The notes: generated by a model not told the origin, from the sequence alone. Positions 6,518-13,064 are shown, counted from the first letter of the stretch. The stretch is 17,693 bases of DNA from JBECKR01 sp040235415 (GCA_040235415.1 JBECKR010000112.1:1-17693), one strand, 5' to 3'. Program-made: numbers and translations.

Positions 6518-6946
6518 TCAAGCCGCAGGCGGAGTCAGTATTGGAATGGCATCGCCGGACGTCCATCTCCATGCGTACCACACGATCAGCAAGGTGCACG
6601 GGACTTCCATCGCTCCAAAAAACATATAGTAAGAAGAGGTTGTCGTGAGATCGAAGAGTGGCCCGATGATTTGGGTCAAGAGAACAGCGAGAGTTTCTAT
6701 CACGCCCGCGACGATGTTCGCCCAGCGATTTGCTTGGGGCTTCAGGACCCACGACAGCAGAATCATTGCCATCGGGATCTCCATGAGTATGGCGATCCCC
6801 AACCATGCGCCGGGGGAAAAATGCATGATCTTGGAACGTACGGCCTCCGACCCCAAGGCGTCCATGCAGGCAAACACATCAGCGTAGATATAGTTGAGCG
6901 TCGCAAACACCCATAACACTGAGAGCCTGGCTCGGATATGTTTCAT
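6518..6946 (-). CDS. DUF6326-like four-helix membrane protein, lower G+C than neighbours
   Basis: The 142-aa product has four hydrophobic segments (about residues 8-28, 47-67, 76-98, 106-127). Its N-terminus, KHIRARLSVLWVFATLNYIY (2-21) followed by ADVFACMD, is the sort of charged-then-LNYIYADV pattern I associate with DUF6326 membrane proteins. The function is unknown. The ATG at 6946 has GGAGG about 7 nt upstream, so a longer reading to 7039 is rejected. The coding DNA is visibly less G+C-rich than the rest of the window; for example 6601-6660 is 26 G/C of 60. It also uses AT-ending codons freely, a sign of separate origin. An attC-like element follows its stop, consistent with a cassette. 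Confidence 0.75.
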   Translation of the reverse strand: MKHIRARLSVLWVFATLNYIYADVFACMDALGSEAVRSKIMHFSPGAWLGIAILMEIPMAMILLSWVLKPQANRWANIVAGVIETLAVLLTQIIGPLFDLTTTSSYYMFFGAMEVPCTLLIVWYAWRWTSGDAIPILTPPAA

Positions 6947-7191
6947 GGGAGCCTCCGGTGCTGCCCGAGTGGACGTAAAAATCAGGCCACGATTGTTCCT
7001 GTCAGCGTAATCCGCGGGGCCCTCGTTCAGGGCAAGCACTTCCGTACGTTTCCTGTTCGGGAAGCCGGCTCGCCTTCGAGGGATTGTATCCGGACCCGGT
7101 CACGACGGGAACCCGCGCATCGGTTCCGACGCCGAAGCATCGCGACCGGCGTCTTCGAACCGGATCGGCCTCGACGTCGGGCTGGCGAACC
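6947..7191. other. 245-bp intergenic region upstream of the DUF6326-like gene
   Basis: No convincing gene is visible here, and the frames crossing it look random. I searched the minus strand for a further attC-like pair of cores and found none. A weak TTGCCC ... GATTAC pair with a 17-nt spacer on the minus strand (around 7000-7035) could be a promoter reading into the gene at 6946, but the match is poor. If the cassette reading is right, this is where an attI-like site or array promoter would be looked for. Confidence 0.3.
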
Positions 7192-7530
7192 TCAACCCTC
7201 GGAATGCATCGTGTTGAACTTCGGCGAAAGCTGCCGGATGGGCAGCGCCTCGATCGCCGCGCGATGGTCGACCGCCCAGCGCAGGTAGATCTTGTCGGGG
7301 AGCAGCGAGTACGACCTGCCGGGCGACGTCGCCGTCGGCCTCACCACGACCCGGACCGGCTGCCGCCGGACCGAATGGGTCACGCCCTCGCCGTCCGCGT
7401 GCGCCCCGGCGCGGGACAGCATCAGGAGGAACCCGCCGCGGTGGAGGTTCATGAGACCGCTGCTGTCTCCGGTCTTGTACTTCTTGATCCGGGCTCTCGA
7501 GCTCCGGGTCGCAATGCCGACGTAGAGCAC
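7192..7530 (-). CDS. GIY-YIG-like protein, N-terminus uncertain or truncated
   Basis: From the only usable start in frame, a GTG at 7530, the product is 112 aa. Its first residues, VLYVGIATRSSRARIKKYK, resemble the second strand (vLYVGkA) and following arginine-rich helix of GIY-YIG nuclease-fold proteins. The first GIY strand should lie just upstream, and the frame does stay open to a stop at 7609-7611 with PYAREHAVAAPGPQ before the GTG, yet without any start codon. No Shine-Dalgarno sequence precedes the GTG. An ATG at 7588 in another frame would reach this sequence only through a frameshift. So the gene may be frameshifted or 5'-truncated. Function and family are tentative. Confidence 0.42.
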   Translation of the reverse strand: MLYVGIATRSSRARIKKYKTGDSSGLMNLHRGGFLLMLSRAGAHADGEGVTHSVRRQPVRVVVRPTATSPGRSYSLLPDKIYLRWAVDHRAAIEALPIRQLSPKFNTMHSEG

Positions 7531-7608
7531 CTGCGGGCCCGGCGCCGCGACGGCGTGTTCTCGAGCATACGGGGAGCGAGCGCGGCATCGAGGACGGATC
7601 CAGCGTCC

Positions 7609-8034
7609 TCACGGCAGCGCGGCCGCGGCGTACGCCAGCCATCCCCCAGAGACGAGCAGCAACGGCGACGAAAGCAGGCCCGGAAGCCGTCTTCGCGCGA
7701 CCACGGAGCCGACGAGGTGGTTGAGCCCGTTGGCGACGTGGATCAACGCGAGAACGTAGCTCAGGGGCCGCATCCACGGTGCCCCCGCGAAGGCGAACGG
7801 TGTCAGGCACCCGAGGACGATCACGGCGGCGAGGAGCCCGAGGAGCCACGGCCAGAACGAGAACGTCGGCGGGAACGGGACGACGTTCCCGAGCGCCCGG
7901 CGGATCTCGAGCGCCCGCGGGTTGTACCACGCGAGGAAGTCGTGGGTTGCCTCGTCCGCGACGTGGAGCGCCAGCGCGATCGTTGCGGCGATCCAGGCCG
8001 GTCCGAGGGCCGCGGCCGCGGCGGTCGAGCTCAC
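7609..8034 (-). CDS. HXXEE-like membrane protein
   Basis: The 141-aa product has about four hydrophobic segments (11-27, 58-82, 90-112, 120-139). The first ends in LALHVADEATHDF (21-33), an HxxDE sequence like that of HXXEE-domain membrane proteins. A later ALIHVANGLNHLVGSVVARR (96-115) supplies the conserved Asn and His residues of that group. A metal- or hydrolase-type active site has been suggested by such patterns, but no function is established here. The GTG at 8034 overlaps the stop of the upstream gene in a GTGA, with GGGAG about 6-8 nt before it, so the two proteins are probably translationally coupled. The longer frame to 8190 is the neighbour's shadow. Confidence 0.65.
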   Translation of the reverse strand: MSSTAAAAALGPAWIAATIALALHVADEATHDFLAWYNPRALEIRRALGNVVPFPPTFSFWPWLLGLLAAVIVLGCLTPFAFAGAPWMRPLSYVLALIHVANGLNHLVGSVVARRRLPGLLSSPLLLVSGGWLAYAAAALP

Positions 8035-8423
8035 GACGGCTCCCGCTGCCCGGGCTTCGGCGTCGCCCGCCGCACGCACGAGACCAGCGAGATCACGCAC
8101 GTCGCCCACAGCGCCGCCTTGAACCCCAACACGACGGCATTGCGCGGCTCGCGGGTCACGCCGCGGACCGTGTCCTCGACCTGGTACCACAGGCTGCTGC
8201 CCATCATGCCGGTGACGTACCCCCAGCCCGCCAGCAGCAGCGGGAGCGCGTACGCCTTGGACCGCGTCGCGGCGAACGCCCCGGCCAGGAGGAGTCCTCC
8301 CGCGACGTAGTCCTCGAGCATCGTGCTGACGTTCACCGTCCAGTACGCGAGCCCGCGCCGCGCCGTCTCCAGGATCGGGAGCAGCGCGCCGACCGCGAAC
8401 GCCGCCAGGACCTCGAAGCGCAA
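8031..8423 (-). CDS. Uncharacterised membrane protein coupled to the HXXEE-like gene
   Basis: The 130-aa product starts at a TTG (8421-8423) with GGGAG about 6 nt upstream, since there is no ATG in a sensible position. It has four hydrophobic segments (4-19, 37-52, 57-76, 98-116) and a loop WTVNVSTMLEDYV (28-40). No catalytic motif is evident and I do not recognise the family. Its TGA overlaps the GTG of the next gene by 4 nt, which suggests the pair works together in the membrane. A TAGAAT motif 50 nt upstream of the start (8473-8478) is a promoter candidate for the pair. Confidence 0.68.
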   Translation of the reverse strand: MRFEVLAAFAVGALLPILETARRGLAYWTVNVSTMLEDYVAGGLLLAGAFAATRSKAYALPLLLAGWGYVTGMMGSSLWYQVEDTVRGVTREPRNAVVLGFKAALWATCVISLVSCVRRATPKPGQREPS

Positions 8424-8472
8424 GTCGGACTCCCGAAGCGGCGCGCTCGCGGCGCCGCGACGTCGTGCCGGG

Positions 8473-8478
8473 ATTCTA
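8473..8478 (-). promoter_or_regulatory. Candidate -10 element (TAGAAT)
   Basis: The minus strand reads CGTAGAATCCCGG here, 50 nt before the TTG start at 8423 in a 114-nt intergenic gap. The same core occurs at 9498-9503, 10571-10576 and 15964-15969. No convincing -35 hexamer is visible. Confidence 0.3.
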
Positions 8479-8537
8479 CGCGGACTCGGGCCGCGGCCCC
8501 TCGCACTCGGATCCCGCGCGGGTGCCCGATCGGTTCC

Positions 8538-8918
8538 TCAAGCGTGGATCAGGCGGCCCCCGCCGAACGACCAGCATTCCCATGTGGTCTCCTCGAACAC
8601 CACCATGACGTTCTCGGGATTCAAACCGCAGGCCGCGAGCGCTCCCATGAGCGCCTCCAGGAGCGTCTTCTTCACCTTGACGCTCCGTCCGGCGGACAGG
8701 ACGATCTCGATCAGCACGAAGTCCTCGCCGCGCTCGCTCCGGAGGTCCGGGTAGCTCGGATCGAACCGGAAGTCCTCGGCGTCGAGCTCGAGTACCCGCT
8801 GGAACCGGTCCGCCGGAGGTACGCCGGACGAGACCAGGGCGGCGTGGATCGCGTCGAGGACCTTCGCCTTGACGGCGCTGGGCGTGGGTTTGCGCACGGT
8901 CACGGTGACGAGGGGCAT
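8538..8918 (-). CDS. Tautomerase (4-oxalocrotonate tautomerase/MIF superfamily, tautomerase_2-like)
   Basis: The 126-aa product is a two-repeat tautomerase. The catalytic proline is in place directly after the initiator methionine (MPLVTVTV), becoming the N-terminal nucleophile after methionine removal. SGVPPADRFQRVLELDAEDF (31-50) and LIEIVLSAGRSVKVKKTLLE (69-88) are the family's central motifs, with R78 as a likely substrate-binding arginine. WECWSFGGG (113-121) ends the fold, as in tautomerase_2 proteins. Such enzymes shift double bonds in keto/enol compounds. The natural substrate is unknown. The ATG at 8918 has a full AAGGAGG about 4 nt upstream. It lies 22 nt downstream of the secreted cysteine-rich protein gene. 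Confidence 0.9.
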   Translation of the reverse strand: MPLVTVTVRKPTPSAVKAKVLDAIHAALVSSGVPPADRFQRVLELDAEDFRFDPSYPDLRSERGEDFVLIEIVLSAGRSVKVKKTLLEALMGALAACGLNPENVMVVFEETTWECWSFGGGRLIHA

Positions 8919-8940
8919 GGGGCCTCCTTGGAGCGACGAT

Positions 8941-9441
8941 CTAGTCGACCGACTTCGCCTTCGGCGGGCAGCCCTCGGCGCCGGCGATGCAGCACACCCC
9001 GGCGCCCAGGGTCGAACCGCAGCCGCCGCCGCAGGTCGCCTCGGCCGCGTCGCGGCCGCCGGCCGACTCGCAGCGCTTCGAGTCGCCGGCTTGCGTGCAC
9101 CGGACGTCGCCGAGGCCGGCCATCAACACGTACGCGACGCCGTTCGCGCACCGCAGCTCGTTCGCGACCGGGGGGTTGTCCCCGGGATCGACCGAGGCGC
9201 AGTACGCCGGGCCGAACGAGTCGCCGCAGCCGGTCTCGGGCGTCGCCACGACGAAGAACGCTCCCACGGAGCAACGCGCCTCTACGACCGTCGAGTCGTC
9301 GCCGGTCTCGACGCGGCAGAACGCGTCCGGATCGCCGAGGGCCAGATAGAGCGTCGTGCCGCCCGCCCGGAACGACGTCTCGGCGCCGAGCGCGGGACCG
9401 GCCGCGACGACCAGCACGCCAAGAGCGGCGAAGAATCTCAA
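8941..9441 (-). CDS. Secreted cysteine-rich protein of unknown function
   Basis: The 166-aa product begins at a TTG (9439-9441) preceded by GAGGAGGGGG, which fixes the start. The first 20 residues, ending PALGAE, form a classical Sec signal peptide with cleavage after the alanine at about 20. The mature part holds twelve cysteines (42, 57, 72, 81, 98, 115, 124, 137, 141, 150, 151, 158) among glycine- and aspartate-rich turns, so it should be heavily disulfide-bonded outside the cytoplasm. No enzyme motif is present. Cysteines around GCGDSFGPAYCASVDPG and the C-terminal CGGGCGS are unusually closely spaced. I cannot assign a family. A TAGAAT motif at 9498-9503 may be its promoter. Confidence 0.75.
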   Translation of the reverse strand: MRFFAALGVLVVAAGPALGAETSFRAGGTTLYLALGDPDAFCRVETGDDSTVVEARCSVGAFFVVATPETGCGDSFGPAYCASVDPGDNPPVANELRCANGVAYVLMAGLGDVRCTQAGDSKRCESAGGRDAAEATCGGGCGSTLGAGVCCIAGAEGCPPKAKSVD

Positions 9442-9497
9442 CGTTTTCCCCCTCCTCGAGCGGGATCGACGGCGGAGGCCGCCGCGACGCTGCCCCG

Positions 9498-9503
9498 ATT
9501 CTA
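9498..9503 (-). promoter_or_regulatory. Candidate -10 element (TAGAAT)
   Basis: The minus strand reads GTTAGAATCGGGGC in the 79-nt gap between the MOSC gene and the cysteine-rich protein gene, 57 nt before the TTG start at 9441. The flanking bases match the copies at 8473 and 15964 (TAGAATC followed by G/C). The -35 side lacks a recognisable hexamer. Confidence 0.32.
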
Positions 9504-9520
9504 ACGCCGCCGGGGCCGGC

Positions 9521-10063
9521 TCACACGGGCTGCAGCGGCGCGTGCGGCAGCGCGGGAAGCTCGACCGCCACCGGATCGCCCGGCCGGACGGTGCCGCCCG
9601 CGAGCACGACGCCCATGACGCCCGCCTTGCGGACGAGGTTCCCGGAGGCGTCGCGATCCAGGGTCGCGGCCATCAGGCCCGCCTGGATGCCGTCGAGCTG
9701 CGCGCACGGATTGCGGAGCCCCGTGACCTCGACGATCGCGGTGTCGCCGAGCCGCAGGCGGGCGCCCGCCGGGAGGCCGAGCAGGTCGATCCCGCGCGTC
9801 GTGACGTTCTCGCCCATCACGCCGGGCGCGACCGCGAAGCCGAGGGCCGAGAGCTCGTCGTGAAGCTCGGCGTGCAGCAGGTGCACCTGCCGCAGGTTCG
9901 GCCGCGACGGGTCGCGCGCCATCCTCGAGCGGTGCTGCACGGTGACGCCGGCGTGCGCGTCGCCCTCCACTCCGAGCCCGCGAACCAGCCGGATCTCGCG
10001 CCGGCTCGGCTTCGACATCGAGTGCGTCGGGCTGCAGCTGACGGCGACGACGGTACCGTTCAT
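9521..10063 (-). CDS. MOSC-domain protein
   Basis: The 180-aa product is a single MOSC domain, the fold at the C-terminus of molybdenum cofactor sulfurases and of YiiM-like enzymes that bind molybdopterin. The hallmarks are visible: RGLGVEGDAHAG (28-39), a middle GVMGENVTTRGIDLLGLPAG (81-100), and the conserved cysteine in VTGLRNPCAQLDGIQAGL (113-130; C120). KAGVMGVVLAGGTVRPGDPV (146-165) ends the fold. These residues are where the cofactor ligand is expected. It is stand-alone, without an N-terminal barrel. The ATG at 10063 overlaps the upstream SRPBCC stop in an ATGA, with GGGAG about 7 nt before it, so the two are translationally coupled. Confidence 0.92.
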   Translation of the reverse strand: MNGTVVAVSCSPTHSMSKPSRREIRLVRGLGVEGDAHAGVTVQHRSRMARDPSRPNLRQVHLLHAELHDELSALGFAVAPGVMGENVTTRGIDLLGLPAGARLRLGDTAIVEVTGLRNPCAQLDGIQAGLMAATLDRDASGNLVRKAGVMGVVLAGGTVRPGDPVAVELPALPHAPLQPV

Positions 10064-10500
10064 GTCGCGGCTCCCGTTCGGTGCGCGCTCTCGGCGGCGA
10101 CCCGCATCGGTTCGAGCACGTAGCGGACGATCCGTCTCCGAACGGTTCCGGCGACCAGCGCTCCCAGCAGTCGGGCGGCCCCTTTCAGGCGCACGTCGGC
10201 GGACACCGAGTACCGCGTTCCCTCCCGGGCCGGCTCGAAGCGGTTCACGAACGTCGCCTCGTAACGGCGCTTGGCCTCCCAGAGGTCGACGCGATCCGCG
10301 GCGACCACGGTCATGACGTTCGGCACCTTGCCCTCCCGGTGGTCGACCTCGAGCTCGACGCGAGCACCGTCCTCCCGTACGAGCCGAACGCCACGGATGG
10401 TCGCGGGAAACAACCGCGGCCAGTTCCGGTAGTCGCGGTACAACCGAAAGACGCACTCCGGGGGAGCGCGGACGACGATGGAGGCCTCAGCGCGGGGCAC
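10060..10500 (-). CDS. SRPBCC (START-like) superfamily protein
   Basis: The 146-aa product has the outline of the SRPBCC ligand-binding or cyclase fold. Its N-terminus, EASIVVRAPPECVFRLYRDY (5-24), is the first strand and helix of that fold, followed by RNWPRLFPATIRGVRLVRED (25-44). These proteins bind hydrophobic ligands or act as cyclases and aromatases in a large cavity; the ligand here is unknown. The C-terminal helix includes LLGALVAGTVRRRIVRYVLE. The start is GTG at 10500, as the nearby ATG at 10522 is out of frame. The ribosome site is weak. The 4-nt overlap with the MOSC gene suggests a functional pairing, and a promoter candidate lies at 10564-10576. Confidence 0.82.
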   Translation of the reverse strand: MPRAEASIVVRAPPECVFRLYRDYRNWPRLFPATIRGVRLVREDGARVELEVDHREGKVPNVMTVVAADRVDLWEAKRRYEATFVNRFEPAREGTRYSVSADVRLKGAARLLGALVAGTVRRRIVRYVLEPMRVAAESAHRTGAAT

Positions 10501-10563
10501 GGGCCGAACCGGACTCGCTCATGGCGTTGCCGCGGACCGATACGCTCTCGGCCCGGTGTGCAA

Positions 10564-10576
10564 GAATGCCATTCTA
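10564..10576 (-). promoter_or_regulatory. Candidate -10 element overlapping a short inverted repeat
   Basis: On the minus strand TAGAAT (10571-10576) merges into an inverted repeat GAATG-G-CATTC (10564-10574), about 70 nt before the GTG start at 10500 in a 167-nt intergenic gap. A regulator bound there would overlap the promoter. The -35 side is G+C-rich with no match. Confidence 0.3.
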
Positions 10577-10667
10577 GCGCGGTGGCCGTGAGTGCGGGAG
10601 GCCGCCCTGCCGCCGGCGCATCGCGGCCGCGGCGCAGGCGCGAACGCCAGCGGGCCGAGCGCTCCGA

Positions 10668-11057
10668 CTACCCGAACCACGTCGTCACGCGATCGTCCCA
10701 GGCATAGTCGTGGTTCGTCCACGCGGTGTTCGGCGCCGGCAGGTTCGTGCGGCAGTACCCACGCCGTGCGGCGAAGTCGAGGACCGCCCGGAACTCCCGG
10801 TTGACAACGAGCGCCGCCATCGTACCGTCGCGCGCCCAGCGGATCTCGATCTCGGCCGGCCGGTTACGGTGGGCCAGCGTCTCGACGTTGTAGACGTGGA
10901 GCGCCGCCACCACGCGCTCGCCCGCGGAGAGTCTCGTGTCGAGCCCGTAGAAGTAGCCGGTCGTGCCGTCGTCCTCGAACTGGGCGTGGTACGGGCCGCT
11001 CGGTGCGGGGCAGATGACGAGGCACGGGGTGCCGGCGATCAGGGTCTTGGACGTCAC
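10668..11057 (-). CDS. DUF2251-like protein
   Basis: The 129-aa product matches, by memory of the family, DUF2251: a central GPYHAQFEDDGTTGYFYGLD (21-40) is its most recognisable block, followed by RVVAALHVYNVETL, with strands running to the end DRVTTWFG. The function of the family is unknown. It is predicted cytosolic, with no signal or membrane segment. The start is the GTG at 11057, which overlaps the stop of the upstream methyltransferase-like gene in a GTGA, with GGAG about 10 nt upstream. The very long frame that spans 10668-12506 is a chance fusion of this gene with shadow sequence. Confidence 0.78.
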   Translation of the reverse strand: MTSKTLIAGTPCLVICPAPSGPYHAQFEDDGTTGYFYGLDTRLSAGERVVAALHVYNVETLAHRNRPAEIEIRWARDGTMAALVVNREFRAVLDFAARRGYCRTNLPAPNTAWTNHDYAWDDRVTTWFG

Positions 11058-11593
11058 GTCGGGCCGTCTCCGGAGCGGGTGCCGCGGGATGTGCCGAGGC
11101 GCGGCAGCCAACGCGGGACCCGAGCGCGATACTCGTCGTACTCGGAAGCGAACTCGCCGCGGAGATGCGGCTCCTCGTACAGGACGATGAACAGCTGGAA
11201 GCAGATCGCCACGCACGCGGCGTAGACCAACACGACCGGGCTGCGATACAGCATCGCCCACCCGAGCAGCACCGTCAGCACCCCGACGTACATCGGATTC
11301 CGAGTGTAGCGGTACAGCCCCCGAACGACGAGCTTCTTGGGCGCGTCCGCAGGCAGCGGGGTGCCCCGCCCGAACGCGGCGAAGTCCCACACGCACCACG
11401 CGTACACCGAGACGCCCGCCGCCAGGACGACCGCGGCCGCGAGGAGGAAGGGACCGGACGCGGCGCGTCGGCCCCGCACGATCCACCACGGAACGACCGC
11501 CGCGACCGTGCCCGGCACCACGACCGTGAACAACAAGTTCTTGAAGAGCAGCCCCATCCGCGCGAGCTTCGCGCCGGAGATCCTTCGCGTCAA
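11054..11593 (-). CDS. Second ICMT/PEMT-like methyltransferase
   Basis: The 179-aa product is another isoprenylcysteine carboxyl methyltransferase-like membrane protein. Hydrophobic segments lie at about 14-38, 48-68, 103-115 and 117-138. The AdoMet-binding signature is VRGLYRYTRNPMYVGVLTVL (90-109), and the closing EEPHLRGEFASEYDEYRARV (140-159), then PRWLP, is the classic end of the family. Two starts are possible: TTG at 11593, with GGAGA about 5-6 nt upstream, and ATG at 11557, which gives the N-terminus MGLLFKNLLFTVVVPG more common among relatives but has no ribosome site. I give the former. It is coupled by a 4-nt overlap to the DUF2251-like gene. It is distinct in sequence from the family member at 131-778. 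Confidence 0.88.
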   Translation of the reverse strand: MTRRISGAKLARMGLLFKNLLFTVVVPGTVAAVVPWWIVRGRRAASGPFLLAAAVVLAAGVSVYAWCVWDFAAFGRGTPLPADAPKKLVVRGLYRYTRNPMYVGVLTVLLGWAMLYRSPVVLVYAACVAICFQLFIVLYEEPHLRGEFASEYDEYRARVPRWLPRLGTSRGTRSGDGPT

Positions 11594-11638
11594 GGGATTC
11601 TCCGCGTACCGAGCGGCGCGGGGGCGCGAGCGTCCGCC

Positions 11639-12418
11639 TCAGATCCCCAGGAACCAGAACTCGCACCCCGCCAGCCGCGACCGCCGCACGAGGTGCTCGC
11701 GCAGCACCCACAGGCTCGCGGCGAGCATCGCCTCGGACCACCACCGGCGGTGGTTCGACAGGACGTGCTCGACGTAGCGGAACAGCTGCAGGGCATCGCA
11801 GCGGGCCCCGTCGAGCCATGCCGGCGGCTCGAAATCCCCCTCGACGAGGCTGAAGAGCGCGTCCTCGGCCGCGCGGGTCGCGCAGCGGACCCAGTCGCTC
11901 TGGATCTCCTCGATGAGCGCCTCGCCGCGATCGAGGTCGAGATCGAGCCTCGACCAGGCGAGCGTTTGCCGCCCGCCGTCGTGGATCGGATGCCACTCGA
12001 ACGCGAACGGATCGCTGCCACGCGGAGCGACGTACCGCCGGTAGGCGCGGTCGTGCACCCGCGGGAAGTTCAGCTGCACCACGACGTTGAAGCCCGGGCG
12101 GGTCGTCTGGTACCAGGTCGAGTCCTCGTCGTCGCCCCACAGGCCGAACGTCAGGGTGTAGTCCTCGGTCGGCTTCGGGAAGAACGTGTCGAGGAGGTGC
12201 CAGTCGGCGCCGCGGCCGCCCCGGTCCGCGAGGACCGCGCGCACGGCGGGCTTCTGCAGCAGCGGACGGAACCGCCCGCAGCGCATCTCGGACAGACTCC
12301 TCCCTTCGGCTGCCGCGTAGGCCAGCAGCTGCAGGGCGTAGCGGTCCTTGAAGTACCGGAAGACGACCTCGCGCCCGGCGAAGGGCGCCAGGATGCCCTC
12401 GGCGACGATCCGGTCCAC
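11639..12418 (-). CDS. Conserved-looking protein of unknown function
   Basis: The 259-aa product begins at GTG 12418; the next stop upstream in frame is at 12452-12454, so little extension is possible. It is rich in aromatic residues and has no signal or membrane segment. Notable stretches are REVVFRYFKDRYALQLLAYA (16-35), LWGDDEDSTWYQTTRPGFNV (93-112), EALIEEIQSDWVRCATRAAE (166-185) and NHRRWWSEAMLAASLWVLRE (222-241). The EEIQSDW phrase also occurs in large phage and plasmid proteins, which may be coincidence. Composition and G/C third positions are those of a real gene. I do not recognise the family. The ribosome site is weak. It lies 45 nt upstream of the methyltransferase-like gene. Confidence 0.7.
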   Translation of the reverse strand: MDRIVAEGILAPFAGREVVFRYFKDRYALQLLAYAAAEGRSLSEMRCGRFRPLLQKPAVRAVLADRGGRGADWHLLDTFFPKPTEDYTLTFGLWGDDEDSTWYQTTRPGFNVVVQLNFPRVHDRAYRRYVAPRGSDPFAFEWHPIHDGGRQTLAWSRLDLDLDRGEALIEEIQSDWVRCATRAAEDALFSLVEGDFEPPAWLDGARCDALQLFRYVEHVLSNHRRWWSEAMLAASLWVLREHLVRRSRLAGCEFWFLGI

Positions 12419-12710
12419 GGCAACACGTCCGGCGCGATCGCGCGCGTTCGCTCACGTTCGGATCCACGGCGGCGCACGGACCCGCACGGGTCCCCGCGCA
12501 GCCCACGACGGGTGCGGGCGGCCGCCTAGACGGGCGAGGAGTGTCGGAGCGCCGGACCGGCGCCGCGGCTCACGCGGGCGAGCGGGATTCAGGCGGCCGG
12601 CGTGTACGCTCCGATGAGGTGAATGGCGAGCATGGTCGGCCTCCCGGACCTGGCGACAAGGGAAACGATGCGGCGCATCTTAGCACACGGGCGAGCGCGC
12701 GGCCTCCGTC
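12419..12710. other. 292-bp gap with a cryptic 14-aa ORF
   Basis: This is the longest stretch without a supported gene. On the minus strand an ATG at 12633 follows GGGAGG at good spacing and opens a 14-codon ORF, MLAIHLIGAYTPAA, ending with TGA at 12589-12591. It could be a remnant of a decayed gene, a leader peptide or chance. A palindrome with a -10-like sequence lies at 12667-12682. I see no tRNA or terminator with a T-tract. Confidence 0.3.
12667..12682 (-). promoter_or_regulatory. Palindrome with extended -10-like sequence
   Basis: On the minus strand TGCTAAGAT (ending at 12677) has an extended -10 layout and runs into a perfect 13-bp palindrome GATGCGCCGCATC (12667-12679). It sits about 30 nt after the stop at 12711 and 35-45 nt before the cryptic ATG at 12633. 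It could be an operator-controlled promoter or a weak hairpin terminator of the upstream operon. Confidence 0.3.
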
Positions 12711-13064
12711 TCACGGCACCCAGCCGGCCCGGCGGGCGACGGTGTAGACGATTCCGGCAAGATAGAGCGTCCCGAACAGCGTCTTGTTGTGCCGCGCGAG
12801 CCACTCCGGTAGGTAGATGTCGAAGTTGTCGCGGCGATCGCTCGTGTAGCGCGCCGCGACGCCGGTCAGCGGGCAGCGCATGCGGTTCACGACGAGCACC
12901 AGCACCTCGATCGCGACGACTCCGATCAGCACGAACGCCGCAACGTAGCGCCCGAGCCCGGCGGCGGCCGGGATCGCGACGATCGAGCCGGCGAAGAACG
13001 CCCACACCACGGTGTGCAGCGTTTTGATCGTGCGGAGCGCACGGTTCTCGGACGGCGTCGTCAC
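12711..13064 (-). CDS. Uncharacterised small membrane protein
   Basis: The 117-aa product has two to three hydrophobic segments (18-36, 40-60, 96-110). The region between them carries MRCPLTGVAARYTSDRRDNF (62-81) followed by DIYLPEWLARHNK. This CPLT...DNFDIYLPEWLARHNK pattern looks like a conserved block that I have seen in unnamed bacterial membrane proteins, with no known role. The start is GTG at 13064, overlapping the stop of the DUF1579-like gene in a GTGA. It is the last gene of a three-gene run linked by 4-nt overlaps (13609-14202, 13061-13612, 12711-13064). Confidence 0.75.
   Translation of the reverse strand: MTTPSENRALRTIKTLHTVVWAFFAGSIVAIPAAAGLGRYVAAFVLIGVVAIEVLVLVVNRMRCPLTGVAARYTSDRRDNFDIYLPEWLARHNKTLFGTLYLAGIVYTVARRAGWVP

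Noticed and set aside
7779..9863. Very long plus-strand open frame (694 codons)
   Set aside because: It is an antisense shadow across several well-supported minus-strand genes. The product is Arg/Pro/Ala-rich with no domain, a common artefact at high G+C.
10668..12506. A 612-codon minus-strand frame
   Set aside because: Only its last 129 codons (DUF2251-like) look real. The rest is out-of-frame sequence of the methyltransferase-like and 259-aa genes.
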